Positions 7,783 to 17,014 of a stretch of DNA of 64,000 nt are shown here, in pieces. The position numbers and the translations under genes were made by a program. The number at the start of each line of letters is the position of its first letter. The stretch's first letter is position 1. The notes under the pieces are model-generated. The model saw only the letters and a list, made by a program, of their open reading frames with translations, did no database searches and was not told the DNA's origin. The DNA comes from JAICMB01 sp963802915 (GTDB taxonomy: Bacteria > Acidobacteriota > Terriglobia > Bryobacterales > Bryobacteraceae), in the NCBI GenBank assembly GCA_963802915.1, contig CAWDKQ010000010.1:434001-498000 (forward strand). Direction: 5' to 3'.

Positions 7783-10590
7783 TTGAAACTGAGCAGCGCG
7801 TTATGGGCTGTGGCCCCGGTGGTTTTGTGTGTTTCAGCGATCGCTGATCAAGGCGAAAAGCCGGTCGGCCTGGTGCTGGCTGCGGGCGGAGGCAAGCTAG
7901 TTCGCCTCAATACGGAAACGCCGCTGGCGGCCAGAGCGGGCGACCTGCTTTTCACAGGAGACAGCCTCAAAACTGAGTCCGCTCCCGCTTCGTTCCTGTT
8001 TTGTCCCGCGAGTTCGATGGACACGCTGGGGCCCTCGGGAGAAGTGCGGTTTGAGGCTAAAGAACCCAAGGTCAAGACCGGCAAACTGTCACCGCAACCT
8101 GCCCGATCCTGCGTCTTGCCTACCGTGCTGCGGGTTGCGGTGGCCAGCCAGCAGCATTATGGCGTGACAATGACTCGCGGAGGTCCCGACGCCGCGGCCG
8201 TTCCGCCGGTTCCGCGTGACAAGATGCCGCCGGACGTGATAGCCGCTCTTACTCCTTTTGACGCCGCTCTGGCGGCAGACCCGAAAGATCAGGCCGCGCT
8301 GCTCGGCGAGGCGACCGTTTTCGAAAACCACAATCTCCCGGTAAATGCTCTCGACGATTACATCAAGCTTAAGGATCTATGGCCGGATGCGGTGTGGGTG
8401 AAGAGCAAAATATTCGATCTTCAGCAGGCCGTAGCGGTCAGCGCCGCTACCGCGAGCGCTGCGGCTGCCAGCACCGGCACAACTTATGCCTTGCTCATTG
8501 GCGTGTCGAAATTCAAGGATCCCGGACTGTCCCTGCAGTTCGCCGACGCCGATGCCGCCGATTTCAGCAAACTGGTGGAGAGTCCAAGGGCTGGGGGCCT
8601 GCCGCCTGATAATGTGATGCTTCTCACCGATGAGAAGGCGACCCTGGCGGCGGTCCGCCTGGGATTTGAAGATTTTTTAAAGCGCCGCGCCACGAAAAAT
8701 GACACCGTCGTTATTTTAGTCGCGAGCCACGGCACCGTGGAATTACCGGGAAGTAAGGGCGCATTTATCCTTACTTACGATTCGGACCCGCAGGATTTAA
8801 GAAATACAGCTCTTCCGATGGCAGAATTGAAGACCCTGTTTGAGGAGCAGCTCTCCAAGGTCGGGCGAGTCGTAATCTTCGTCGACGTATGCAAGGCCAG
8901 CACCATCGGCTCCATTCACGGCACCGGCGTGAACTCGGATGTTCAACATCTCCAGGATGCCGATGGACAGCTGTTAGGACTGATGGCGTCCCGCGCCAGG
9001 GAACTCTCCTTCGAAGGTCCGCAATTCGGTTCAGGGCACGGCGCCTTCAGCTATTTCGTTATCAAAGGAATTGCGGGAGACGCTGACGAGAACAAGGACG
9101 GCACGGTCGACGGTAACGAATTGATCCGGTATGTCGTAAATCAAGTGCCAAAGGCGACCGGCGACAAGCAGCATCCGACCGATATCAGCAACTCCGACGT
9201 GGGCAATGTGAAGCTCTCCGATCTGAAGAAACCGGGAATCGACGTGACCCACTGGAGGCCGTTGGAGTTCTTTAACAGCGGAGAACCTATTTATCTGGCA
9301 TCCGGACGGCCCCAACTGCCTTCGACGGGAGAACCCACTCGGGATCTGGAGCGTTTTAACGCGGCGATCTCCGCCGGACGGATCTTGCCGAGCCAACCCG
9401 ACAACGCATTTGACGCGCTCGCGAAACTCAAACCGCGGCTGAGCGCGGAACGCTACATCGAAACCTCAAACCAGCTTCGCGTCGCGCTCGAGAACAAAGG
9501 CCAGGACGTTTTGTTGAAGTACCTTTCGGGCGATGAGCATCCGCAGACGCGCGAGGATTTCGCGGGTGGAATCCGCTATACCGAGGCAGCTCGAAAGCTT
9601 ACCAGCGAGTCGCTGCTGCTGGAAGCGCGGGACGATTTCTTCCGAGGCCGGACGCTGCTTTTCGACAAGAAATTCCCGGAGGCGGCGGCGTACCTGGAAC
9701 AAGCGATCCGCATGGATCCGGGCTCCGCTCCCGGTTATAACGCGCTGGGGATCGCATACCTGGAGCAGGCCCAATTTGAAAAGGCCATACCGGCGTTTCA
9801 CGACGCGATCCGAAGGGCCCAGCATTGGTCCTACCCGCTGCATAACGAAGCGCTCACCCTGGTGGAAATGGGCGACTATCAAGGCGCTATACGCGCTTAT
9901 CAGCAAGCGATCAGGCTCACACCGGAGTTCAGCTACTTACCTTATAATCTCGGACTCGTATACCAACGGCTGAACCGGCGCAAGGATGCGGAGGCCTCCT
10001 ATCGCAAGGCCATGGCGCTAGCTCCGAATTCCCCCGAGCCGTACAATGCCCTGGGGACGCTTGAAGCATCTGAAGGGAAACACGCCGACGCCGAGCAATC
10101 CTATCGCGCAGCGCTCCAAAGGAATCCAAAGTTACTTCCGGCCCGTCATAATCTGGCAGTGTTGCTTGCTTCAGAAAAGAATCGAGGGCAGGAGGCGATC
10201 GACCTTTGGCGCGCCAACCTGAAGCAGGCTCCGGATTACGTGCCTTCGCTACTCAGCCTCGCCGGCTTTCTGGCAACCAGTGGTGACAATGCCGGCGCCG
10301 TAGAAGAATACCGCGCGGTTTTAGCTCTCAAGCCTGACTACATCGCGGCGCATACTACTCTCGCAGGATTACTTGTTAAGACAGGCGATACGGACGGGGC
10401 GCTGGCGGAACTTCGAAAGGCTTCTACGCTGAACCCGCAAAACGCCGCGCCTTTCGAACAGATTGGGGATATCGAAGCGGGGCGCGGCCATAACGCGGAG
10501 GCTAAGGCGGCATATCAGCAGGCCATCGCCGCGGCGCCCGATAACGCGTCGCGGAAGAGGTTCCAAAGGAAATTGAACTCCCTCAAGTAG
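7783..10590 (+). CDS. Secreted caspase-like (peptidase C14) protein with FecR-like and TPR domains
   Basis: 935 aa with a TTG start preceded by AGGAAGG at good spacing. A signal peptide (residues 1-21) precedes a FecR-like beta domain (~27-130). A caspase/metacaspase p20-like domain spans ~233-400, with catalytic His316 in ASHGT and Cys370 in VDVCKAS, both intact. From ~620 to the end there are about eight TPR repeats (EAAAYLEQAIRMDPGSAPGYNALG type). The signal peptide places the protease outside the cytoplasm or anchored to the membrane. Its 12-bp distance from the CHASE2 cyclase implies joint expression. Substrate, and whether it is autoprocessed, are unknown. I infer that TPRs recruit targets and that the module couples an envelope signal to proteolysis; this is not shown by the sequence. 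Confidence 0.87.
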   Translation: MKLSSALWAVAPVVLCVSAIADQGEKPVGLVLAAGGGKLVRLNTETPLAARAGDLLFTGDSLKTESAPASFLFCPASSMDTLGPSGEVRFEAKEPKVKTGKLSPQPARSCVLPTVLRVAVASQQHYGVTMTRGGPDAAAVPPVPRDKMPPDVIAALTPFDAALAADPKDQAALLGEATVFENHNLPVNALDDYIKLKDLWPDAVWVKSKIFDLQQAVAVSAATASAAAASTGTTYALLIGVSKFKDPGLSLQFADADAADFSKLVESPRAGGLPPDNVMLLTDEKATLAAVRLGFEDFLKRRATKNDTVVILVASHGTVELPGSKGAFILTYDSDPQDLRNTALPMAELKTLFEEQLSKVGRVVIFVDVCKASTIGSIHGTGVNSDVQHLQDADGQLLGLMASRARELSFEGPQFGSGHGAFSYFVIKGIAGDADENKDGTVDGNELIRYVVNQVPKATGDKQHPTDISNSDVGNVKLSDLKKPGIDVTHWRPLEFFNSGEPIYLASGRPQLPSTGEPTRDLERFNAAISAGRILPSQPDNAFDALAKLKPRLSAERYIETSNQLRVALENKGQDVLLKYLSGDEHPQTREDFAGGIRYTEAARKLTSESLLLEARDDFFRGRTLLFDKKFPEAAAYLEQAIRMDPGSAPGYNALGIAYLEQAQFEKAIPAFHDAIRRAQHWSYPLHNEALTLVEMGDYQGAIRAYQQAIRLTPEFSYLPYNLGLVYQRLNRRKDAEASYRKAMALAPNSPEPYNALGTLEASEGKHADAEQSYRAALQRNPKLLPARHNLAVLLASEKNRGQEAIDLWRANLKQAPDYVPSLLSLAGFLATSGDNAGAVEEYRAVLALKPDYIAAHTTLAGLLVKTGDTDGALAELRKASTLNPQNAAPFEQIGDIEAGRGHNAEAKAAYQQAIAAAPDNASRKRFQRKLNSLK

Positions 10591-10604
10591 AGAGGGAGTT
10601 CAAT
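10572..10604. terminator. Strong hairpin between convergent genes
   Basis: A perfect 13-bp inverted repeat (ATTGAACTCCCTC / GAGGGAGTTCAAT) with a 7-nt loop contains the last codons and stop of the caspase gene and lies 27 bp before the end of the convergent SnoaL gene. The plus-strand side is followed by only a weak T-rich stretch; the minus side by TTTCCTTT. It probably serves as a transcription terminator, possibly in both directions. Confidence 0.6.
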
Positions 10605-10630
10605 CTTGCTTGACTACTGGTGAGCGCAGA

Positions 10631-11200
10631 CTACGATGCGCCCGCGCTCGCTTCCTTCACGGACCACTTTGGTCCGGCGATGGACCACTTCGGCGCGTAG
10701 CCGTTCTTGATTCTCTCGATTCCTTCGGGGTGCTCCGCGAAAAACTTCCGCAGGTATCCGGGAGACGTCACCTTCTTGCCTTCTGCCACGGTCATAACGG
10801 AAACCAGCTCCGGAATCGGAGCCTTCGTGCCGATGGGCGCGGAATCCATGAAGATTCGCAGTTCCGAAATTTTGTCGCCCTCGAAGCGGAAGATGTCGGC
10901 GCACGGCAAGGTGACGGAAGTTCCGTCTTTGCGCCAATACATCACGTCCATCTCGACGAACACAGCATCGCCGACTTCCCAAAGATTTCGAACATCGTGA
11001 TAAAGCGCGGCAACGAAGCCGAAGAAGGCGTCGGTGGACGCGATAATCGCCTGTTTGGTCAGGCACGGATCGTAATTGCCGAAGTGGTACATCGGCGTGT
11101 CGGTGAAGAAGCCGGCGAAGCCTTCGGAATCAAAAGCCTCACCTCTAGCAAACAGACGAATGACCGTTTCGGCCATCTTTCCTGGAATTCTATCGGGCAT
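10631..11200 (-). CDS. SnoaL/NTF2-like fold protein (189 aa)
   Basis: The sequence matches a SnoaL-like/NTF2 cone-shaped alpha+beta barrel: an N-terminal helix (ETVIRLFARGEAFDSEGFAGFFTD), then strands and a pocket region (ALYHDVRNLWEVGDAVFVEMDVMYWRKDG), and a long C-terminal extension of ~60 residues beyond the usual ~130-aa fold. Members bind or isomerise small hydrophobic molecules, so the fold alone does not fix the reaction. A good ribosome-binding site (GGGAGAAAA) precedes the ATG. It is the last gene of a leftward trio with two cupins (49-bp gap), suggesting a shared small-molecule pathway. Confidence 0.75.
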   Translation of the reverse strand: MPDRIPGKMAETVIRLFARGEAFDSEGFAGFFTDTPMYHFGNYDPCLTKQAIIASTDAFFGFVAALYHDVRNLWEVGDAVFVEMDVMYWRKDGTSVTLPCADIFRFEGDKISELRIFMDSAPIGTKAPIPELVSVMTVAEGKKVTSPGYLRKFFAEHPEGIERIKNGYAPKWSIAGPKWSVKEASAGAS

Positions 11201-11249
11201 TGAATTTTTCTCCCATGCTGAAAACTTTGCGTGTCTGAATCATAACGCC

Positions 11250-11744
11250 TCATTCCGGAGGACGTGGAACAATCTCGATACCATACTTCGGAGCTAAGGA
11301 ACGGACCTGCGCGATGTCCGCCGGAGTCACCGGCGCCGGGGTCGCCGACCGGTCAGCCACGGGATGGCCAGTCTCACGAAGAAAATCTTCCATTCCAGCC
11401 GGAGTCACCAGATCCAACATACGAGCCGTTTTTGTCCCTAGATTTTTAAACGAGTGAACAACGAGCCGAGGGATGTGGATGAAAGATCCTGGTCCTAGGG
11501 GGATCGTCTGACCGTTCACGTAAAACGTGAGTTCACCATCGAGGACATAGATCGCCTCGACTTCCCGCCGATGAAAATGCGCCGGAGGTCCGGCTCCAGC
11601 GGGCACCACGCCTTCAAATAGCGTGTACGCACCACCAGTTTCTTGTCCGACTGCCTGAAAGGTGTAATGATTCCCGGTTACCCAGATACATTCACCTTCA
11701 CCAGGCCTCACGACTTTTACTTCGTCGACACCTTGGTCACTCAT
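11250..11744 (-). CDS. Cupin-domain protein (164 aa)
   Basis: Single-domain cupin. The metal-binding motif 1 is GPPAHFHRREVEAIYVLDG, with HFH and the downstream Glu; motif 2 is PGSFIHIPRLVVHSFKN with its His. The metal ligands are therefore intact and a metal-dependent dioxygenase, isomerase or binding role is possible. It is a tandem paralogue of the next cupin gene (20-bp gap), sharing the C-terminal ETGHPVAD and AKYGIE-type ending. It sits between that gene and the SnoaL-like gene in one leftward operon. Substrate unknown. Confidence 0.8.
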   Translation of the reverse strand: MSDQGVDEVKVVRPGEGECIWVTGNHYTFQAVGQETGGAYTLFEGVVPAGAGPPAHFHRREVEAIYVLDGELTFYVNGQTIPLGPGSFIHIPRLVVHSFKNLGTKTARMLDLVTPAGMEDFLRETGHPVADRSATPAPVTPADIAQVRSLAPKYGIEIVPRPPE

Positions 11745-11764
11745 TAAATCCGGCTGTGAGCGCC

Positions 11765-12289
11765 TTAGTCGCCGGTTTTGGCGACGCTGGTACCGCCTTC
11801 GTAAAATTTCTGATCTTCTGTGAACACGTACTCGATGCCATACTTGGCGCTAGCCGTAAGGTATTTCTCGACGTCGGCCGGCGTGGTTGGCGGCAGGGGG
11901 GCATTGATATCTGTGATCGGGTGGCCGACTTCAAGGAGATAGTATTCTTCAACGGAAGGCGACATGACCACCAGGATGCGAGCCGGCTTGTCCGTTTTGT
12001 TCTTGAAGCTGTGCACCACACCCTTCGGAACATTGACGAAATCGCCCGGAACTGCCGGGGGTAACTCTTTACCATCCAGGGTGAATACGATCTCGCCCTC
12101 GACGATCAGAAATCCTTCTTCATTACGATGCTGGATATGTGGTGGGGGGCCACCTCCGGGCGAAATGATCGACTCCATCAGGGCATACGTGTTGTCGGTC
12201 TCTTCTCCGATGGCCATGAAAGAACAGATGTCGCCTGACGTCTCGATCATGCGTCTGTCTTTGGGTTTTATCATCCTTACGGCTGGCAC
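11765..12289 (-). CDS. Cupin-domain protein (174 aa), paralogue of its neighbour
   Basis: GTG start at 12289 with AGGAGG seven bases upstream, the clearest ribosome-binding site of this operon. Motif 1 reads GPPPHIQHRNEEGFLIVEG. The first His of the usual HxH pair is present, but the spacing is H-I-Q-H rather than H-x-H, so one metal ligand may be displaced. Motif 2 (PGDFVNVPKGVVHSFKN) is normal. The C-terminal VGHPITD and SAKYGIEYV match the adjacent cupin, showing recent tandem duplication followed by divergence. First gene of the cupin-cupin-SnoaL operon. Confidence 0.8.
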   Translation of the reverse strand: MPAVRMIKPKDRRMIETSGDICSFMAIGEETDNTYALMESIISPGGGPPPHIQHRNEEGFLIVEGEIVFTLDGKELPPAVPGDFVNVPKGVVHSFKNKTDKPARILVVMSPSVEEYYLLEVGHPITDINAPLPPTTPADVEKYLTASAKYGIEYVFTEDQKFYEGGTSVAKTGD

Positions 12290-12532
12290 AGTTAGTCCTC
12301 CTAGCGGTTGGCCATTCTATTCTAAGGACCCGGCGGAGCCGCTGTCAAGAATTTTGGCGTAAACGTTATTCTCTTGGAAAACCAGTACAGGAAGGGTGAT
12401 TTTTGTTTCGATTGTCGCGCTGGTAGGATCCAGCACTCTTGGACAAAATCGTGCAGGCCGTGTGGTCTATCGCGCTATACTGCGCGGAGAGTCCCACCAT
12501 AAGAATTCCGGAGCGAGGAGGAGAACTATCGC

Positions 12533-14323
12533 ATGGAGATTGGTTTCTTAATTACTCTTGCGTGTGCGGCCGTCTGGTTCAACGTGCTCCTCGTCGCAAC
12601 CAGGACACGGTGGTTCTCGCGGTTCCAACGCGGGTTCCGGCTGACGCTTTCCATCACGCTGATCAGCATTGCGATCTGGTCCTCTTTTCTGATTTCATTT
12701 TGGGGATACAGTTCCGCTCGCAGCACGCTCCTCAAGGACACGGACTCAAACCTGCAGAATCTTGCCGAGGTTGTCGAGGAGACTATCGACGAGTCACTCC
12801 AGGACGCCGAGGAAGAAGCCCAGCCTGCCGCACAAGCTCTGGCGGAGAGAGTGAATCGCGAGATCGAATCGGGCGCGCCGCACATTTCCGAAGATCTGAG
12901 ACACGAACTCCGTCATTTCAATACCCATTTCCTCGAAGCGCGAGTCGTCAAAGGAGGCATCGATCCGAAAGCCGGGATACATCCCCGCTACGACAACGAA
13001 TTTCACGAATATGTCATTGACCTAAAGTCTCCGTTACAACGTCCGGGGCACGCGCCCGAGACATTTGTCGTGGCCTACGACATCGAGCGCGATCTCAATG
13101 CTCTGGTCGACAAAATCCCCATCGGTAGAACCGGATCTATCGTTGTCGTCAACGACGATGGCCGCGTCATCGCGCATCGCGATAAATCGCGCATTCACGA
13201 CGACGTGTCCCACTATCAAGCTGTCCAAAGAGTCCGTGCGGGCGATCGTGACGACACACCGTTACAGCAGCCGGACAAGAACGGCACGATGCGATTATTT
13301 GCATATCGGCCGGTATTATTGCCCAACGATCATTCCCCTTTGACTGTCCTGGCTGAGATGGATGACGCCGAGGTGGAGGCGCCCATTCGGCGCTTATTGC
13401 TGGAATTCTGCTTCGGTTTTATCGTCATGGCCATCATCGCGACATTACTCGGGACGCAGATCGCCAGCTACGTGCATCAACCGATTAAGGCGCTGTTGGA
13501 CATGATCCATCGCGTCAAGCAGGGAGAACTGTCAGCGACGGCAGTGGAGATGGGAAAGGATGAGATCGGTCAACTTGGCGCGGCGCTCAACGACATGACA
13601 CGCGCTCTGAGCGACCGCGATCGAATCAAGGAATTGTTTGGAAGGTACGTTACTACGCAAGTTTCGGAAGAAGTTCTGAAGGGCCACGTAAACCTGGGAG
13701 GCCAATCGCGGTGCGTCACGATGCTCATATCCGACATCCGGGATTTCACCGCCATGTCCGAACTGATGAGGCCGGAGGAGGTCGTACAGTTTCTGAACGG
13801 TTATTTTTCCGGCATGGTCGACGCGGTCTTCGAATATGGCGGCGTGTTGGATAAGTTTCTCGGAGACGGATTGCTGGCGGTCTTCGGATCCTTTGCCGAG
13901 CAACCCGACCATCCCTGGCGCGCCGTTTCCACCGCCCTGCGAATGCACGCGAGGCTCACGGAAATGAACGTAGAACGGGCGGCGAGCGGTTTAGCGCCCA
14001 TCCGTATCGGTATCGGCATTCACACTGGAGAGGTCGTCGTGGGGAACATCGGATCTCAAAAGCGGCTCGAGTATACGGTGATCGGAGACAGCGTCAATAC
14101 GACATCCCGATTGCAAGCCCTGAACAAGCAATTCTCGACCATGATCCTGATTTCGGAAACCACCTATGAGGCAGTGAAAGACCATGTCGAGTGCCGCCAG
14201 ATGCCGGAATCCGTCCTCCGCGGGAAAACGAAGCCGATCCAGTTCTACGAAGTGATTGGCGCAAAGGAAAGCGGCTTGAAGGACAGCGCAGCGGCCGCTG
14301 CTGTGCTCAAAGCTGCAACATAA
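12533..14323 (+). CDS. HAMP-linked class III adenylate cyclase with extracytoplasmic sensor
   Basis: 596 aa with ribosome-binding site GGAGGAG before the ATG. Two N-terminal helices (~4-24 and ~36-60) are followed by an extracytoplasmic sensor of ~220 residues, in part strongly acidic, with a Cache-like second half (RTGSIVVVNDDGRVIAHRD). A third membrane helix (~285-310) leads to a HAMP linker (PIKALLDMIHRVKQGEL) and the catalytic domain. Catalytic residues are complete: metal aspartates D401 (ISDIRDF) and D445 (KFLGDG), specificity residues K441 and D519 (VIGDSVN), and R526. These fit an adenylate cyclase. It faces the MBL hydrolase gene at its 3' end. Ligand of the sensor unknown. Confidence 0.88.
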   Translation: MEIGFLITLACAAVWFNVLLVATRTRWFSRFQRGFRLTLSITLISIAIWSSFLISFWGYSSARSTLLKDTDSNLQNLAEVVEETIDESLQDAEEEAQPAAQALAERVNREIESGAPHISEDLRHELRHFNTHFLEARVVKGGIDPKAGIHPRYDNEFHEYVIDLKSPLQRPGHAPETFVVAYDIERDLNALVDKIPIGRTGSIVVVNDDGRVIAHRDKSRIHDDVSHYQAVQRVRAGDRDDTPLQQPDKNGTMRLFAYRPVLLPNDHSPLTVLAEMDDAEVEAPIRRLLLEFCFGFIVMAIIATLLGTQIASYVHQPIKALLDMIHRVKQGELSATAVEMGKDEIGQLGAALNDMTRALSDRDRIKELFGRYVTTQVSEEVLKGHVNLGGQSRCVTMLISDIRDFTAMSELMRPEEVVQFLNGYFSGMVDAVFEYGGVLDKFLGDGLLAVFGSFAEQPDHPWRAVSTALRMHARLTEMNVERAASGLAPIRIGIGIHTGEVVVGNIGSQKRLEYTVIGDSVNTTSRLQALNKQFSTMILISETTYEAVKDHVECRQMPESVLRGKTKPIQFYEVIGAKESGLKDSAAAAAVLKAAT

Positions 14324-14364
14324 TCCGTGGCGTCTGGATAATATCTCGACAGGAGCGGGGGCGC

Positions 14365-15222
14365 TTACACCCGAACCACCCAGCCTTCCCGGGCAACATC
14401 GGTGTTCGGAAAATGCGATTGAGCTTCACGCTCCAGCTTTTCGAGAAAATCGTCCGTGTGCCCGGGATCGTGATGAAACAGAACCAGACGCTTCACTTGC
14501 GCTTCGCGCGCTACGCGAACACCTTCCAGCCAGGTACTGTGTCCCCAGCCCTTTTTCCCTTCGTATTCTTGCGGAGTATACTGCGCGTCGTACACAAGAA
14601 TATCGGCGTTTCGAGCGTACTCGCGCAGCACGGAATCCATTTTTGCGTTTCCGTGTTCGAGGTCGCTGGCGTGAACGACTACAGCGCCCTCCGATTCGAG
14701 CCGGTATCCCGTGGCGCCTTGCGGATGATTGAGAGGGAACGGATAGATATGAAGATTCCCGTATTGGACGCCTTCAGACGGGACGCAAATAAACTCACGC
14801 TGTGCCGGCAACATTTCGAAAGGAACGGGAAAATAAGGCTGCGTCATCTGTCCCTCCAGAATCTCGCGCAGCTCGTCGCCGGTGCGTGACGAATGGAAAA
14901 CGACGGTATTGGCGGCAAGAAAAAGGGGAGCAAAGAATGGAATCCCCTGGATATGATCCCAGTGAAAGTGGGTCATCAGGAAATGAAACGGGGTTTTACG
15001 GGCGGGATGTTCCCGGACCAAATCCAGGCCGAGGTTCCGAAGGCCGGTCCCGCCGTCGATGATCAGAATCGAGCCGTCGGAAAGCCGCACCTGGACGCAG
15101 CTTGTGTTCCCGCCGAAACGGAGAACGTCAGCTTGTGGCGTCGCGATGGAACCCCGCACTCCCCAGAACTTCAGTTCAATACGAAATCGATCGCTGATAG
15201 TAATTCCCCTTCGGCGGGGCAA
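14365..15222 (-). CDS. MBL-fold metallo-hydrolase (285 aa)
   Basis: Metallo-beta-lactamase-fold hydrolase with the zinc motif THFHWDH (HxHxDH), an early FGGNTSC segment, a later His-containing strand (PLNHPQGATGY), the bridging Asp in VVHASDLEHGN, and a terminal LFHHDPGHTDD. All expected metal ligands appear present. The opening FWGVRGSIATP belongs to the lactamase_B_2-type group that includes phosphodiesterase-like enzymes. Its place between an adenylate cyclase and a cNMP-gated channel makes a cyclic-nucleotide phosphodiesterase role attractive, but that is inference. The start is unclear: the frame begins at a TTG (15222) without a good ribosome-binding site. Confidence 0.75.
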   Translation of the reverse strand: MPRRRGITISDRFRIELKFWGVRGSIATPQADVLRFGGNTSCVQVRLSDGSILIIDGGTGLRNLGLDLVREHPARKTPFHFLMTHFHWDHIQGIPFFAPLFLAANTVVFHSSRTGDELREILEGQMTQPYFPVPFEMLPAQREFICVPSEGVQYGNLHIYPFPLNHPQGATGYRLESEGAVVVHASDLEHGNAKMDSVLREYARNADILVYDAQYTPQEYEGKKGWGHSTWLEGVRVAREAQVKRLVLFHHDPGHTDDFLEKLEREAQSHFPNTDVAREGWVVRV

Positions 15223-15303
15223 AGCCCTCGTTCGCTGTGGGCACGATAAAACATGTTCACTATATCATGCTCCTCGGAGTTGCGAGCGTCCGGCTCGGCG
15301 ACT

Positions 15304-16761
15304 TCAGGAAGGCAGTCTGGCGGCTCCCGCTAACCCGCGGTCGATTGAGAAGTATCGCTGAATGCGGCTCAGGATATCGAGCGGCTTCGATGTTTGCGGC
15401 AAGTTGTCCAGCTTTTCTCTCACGGATTCAAGCTCTTCCCGCCGGTGTTCGAGAATCGCGGAGATCTCTTGCGCCAGCTCGGGTCGCGCGCGCAAAATAT
15501 CGGCGACATCGTCCTTGTGGAGCTCCGCGCACTCTACCTCTTCCAGCGCCGTCACGGTTGCCGACCTTTTCTCTCCGGTCATCAAAGACATTTCACCGAA
15601 AAATCCCCCGGCCTCGAGTGTCGCAACCTGCTCGCTCCTCCCCTGCGCATCGCGGAGCGACACGGCCACTGTGCCACGTGTGAGTACGAACATTGACGAT
15701 CCCGCGTCACCCTGCTGCACAACGGGCTCGCCGGGTCCGTGAATCGTGCACCTCAGGCGGGCCGCGAGGATGGCCGCCTCGTTCTCAGTCAGCGAGGACC
15801 AAATCGGAATGGTCCTGATCATTTCCACCGGTGACCGGCCTGGCCGCGCATCCGCCGTCAGCTCCCGCCGGCGCAGCTCAATGGAGTTGGCTACCGAGGC
15901 GACTGGGATTCCGGCCCTTCCGAGAGCAAAATAAAGGCGCTCGAGCACGCGCGAGACCGGAGCTTCCTCCAGCCCAGGCGAAGTCACCCAGGCATGCACA
16001 ACGTATTCGATTTGCTGGGCCTGGATGTCGGCAATGAAGCAGCGCGGCGCCGGTTCCCTGAGGACTTCGGCTAATGGAGACGACAGCGCTTCCTCCACAA
16101 CGCGCGCCACTTGTGTCGGTCGATGGGCCGCGCTCAGGCGAAGCCGGACGGCGACCCGCTGCTGGTCCGAAAGGATGGTCACCGCGGACTTCGTCAATGA
16201 ACTGTTCGGAATGATGACGATATTGTTGTCGGCGGTTTCGATGGATGTGTGCCGCAGACGCACATTCGTGACCCGTCCGATTCCATGTTCCGTTTTGATC
16301 CAAACGCCTTCCCGGATCGCGCCGTCGGCGTGAACCGCAACTCCGCCGATCAGATTGCCGAGAACCTCCTGCAACGCTAGTCCCACGATGCCGGCCAGCA
16401 GCGCGGAGGTTGCGATCAACCCCGACACGTTGACGCCCACACGCACCAGCAGGTCCAAAAGAACGACGGCATAGCCGCCCACGATTGCCACGTCGGTGAG
16501 AATGATCGGCCAGCCCGCGCGATGCAGCACCACGCGGAAAATCAGAATTGCGATCACGCGAACGGCGACTACTTCCGCAAGGGCTAGTGCAAGGTCCGCG
16601 ACCCAGTGCGGTTGTTGCGGCAGGAATGCGAGAGCAATCGAGGCCGCCAGCAGCAGCCAGTTGGGACGCAGGCGGGCGCGATAAACCGGTGCGAAAAGCC
16701 ACAGTAGGCCCGACAACGCTGCGAGGATTGCGACGATCTCAACCAGTTGTTGCGTGGGCAT
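15304..16761 (-). CDS. MscS-type channel with C-terminal cyclic-nucleotide-binding domain
   Basis: 485 aa. The first ~150 residues hold about five membrane helices; the pore-lining helix region includes LLAGIVGLALQEVLGNLIGG. A cytoplasmic MscS beta domain follows (VWIKTEHGIGRVTNVRLRHTSIETADNN, then IPNSSL), and from ~325 a cNMP-binding domain with the phosphate cassette GGFFGEMSLMTGEKRSATV, including the conserved Glu and Arg that hold a cyclic nucleotide. This architecture corresponds to bacterial cyclic-nucleotide-gated MscS-superfamily channels, which generally lack strong mechanosensitivity. It is probably gated by the product of the nearby cyclases. Upstream is a ~250-bp gap shared with the divergent AGE-family gene. 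Confidence 0.88.
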   Translation of the reverse strand: MPTQQLVEIVAILAALSGLLWLFAPVYRARLRPNWLLLAASIALAFLPQQPHWVADLALALAEVVAVRVIAILIFRVVLHRAGWPIILTDVAIVGGYAVVLLDLLVRVGVNVSGLIATSALLAGIVGLALQEVLGNLIGGVAVHADGAIREGVWIKTEHGIGRVTNVRLRHTSIETADNNIVIIPNSSLTKSAVTILSDQQRVAVRLRLSAAHRPTQVARVVEEALSSPLAEVLREPAPRCFIADIQAQQIEYVVHAWVTSPGLEEAPVSRVLERLYFALGRAGIPVASVANSIELRRRELTADARPGRSPVEMIRTIPIWSSLTENEAAILAARLRCTIHGPGEPVVQQGDAGSSMFVLTRGTVAVSLRDAQGRSEQVATLEAGGFFGEMSLMTGEKRSATVTALEEVECAELHKDDVADILRARPELAQEISAILEHRREELESVREKLDNLPQTSKPLDILSRIQRYFSIDRGLAGAARLPS

Positions 16762-17014
16762 CGCGGGTTGCTACTCGATCATTGTATTACCTAAGCGTCA
16801 CTGTCATGACATAGTAATTCAACGTGATTGACTCGGTCGCCAAGCTCATGGTAACTTCGTACGGTTCATTCAGTCGAACTGAGACGATGACACCCTAGCG
16901 ACTTTGTCCCCACGAATCTTGATCATAGTGACCTACGCTTTTATCTCAGAGAACCCTCGCGCGAAGCACGATTGGCGATGGGAGGAACTTCACGCCGTAT
17001 GAAAGGACTTGACA

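Noticed and set aside
12290..12532. CRP-type operator (TGTGA-N6-TCACA) near the cyclase genes
   Set aside because: No convincing match in the gaps before either cyclase or before the MscS and AGE genes.
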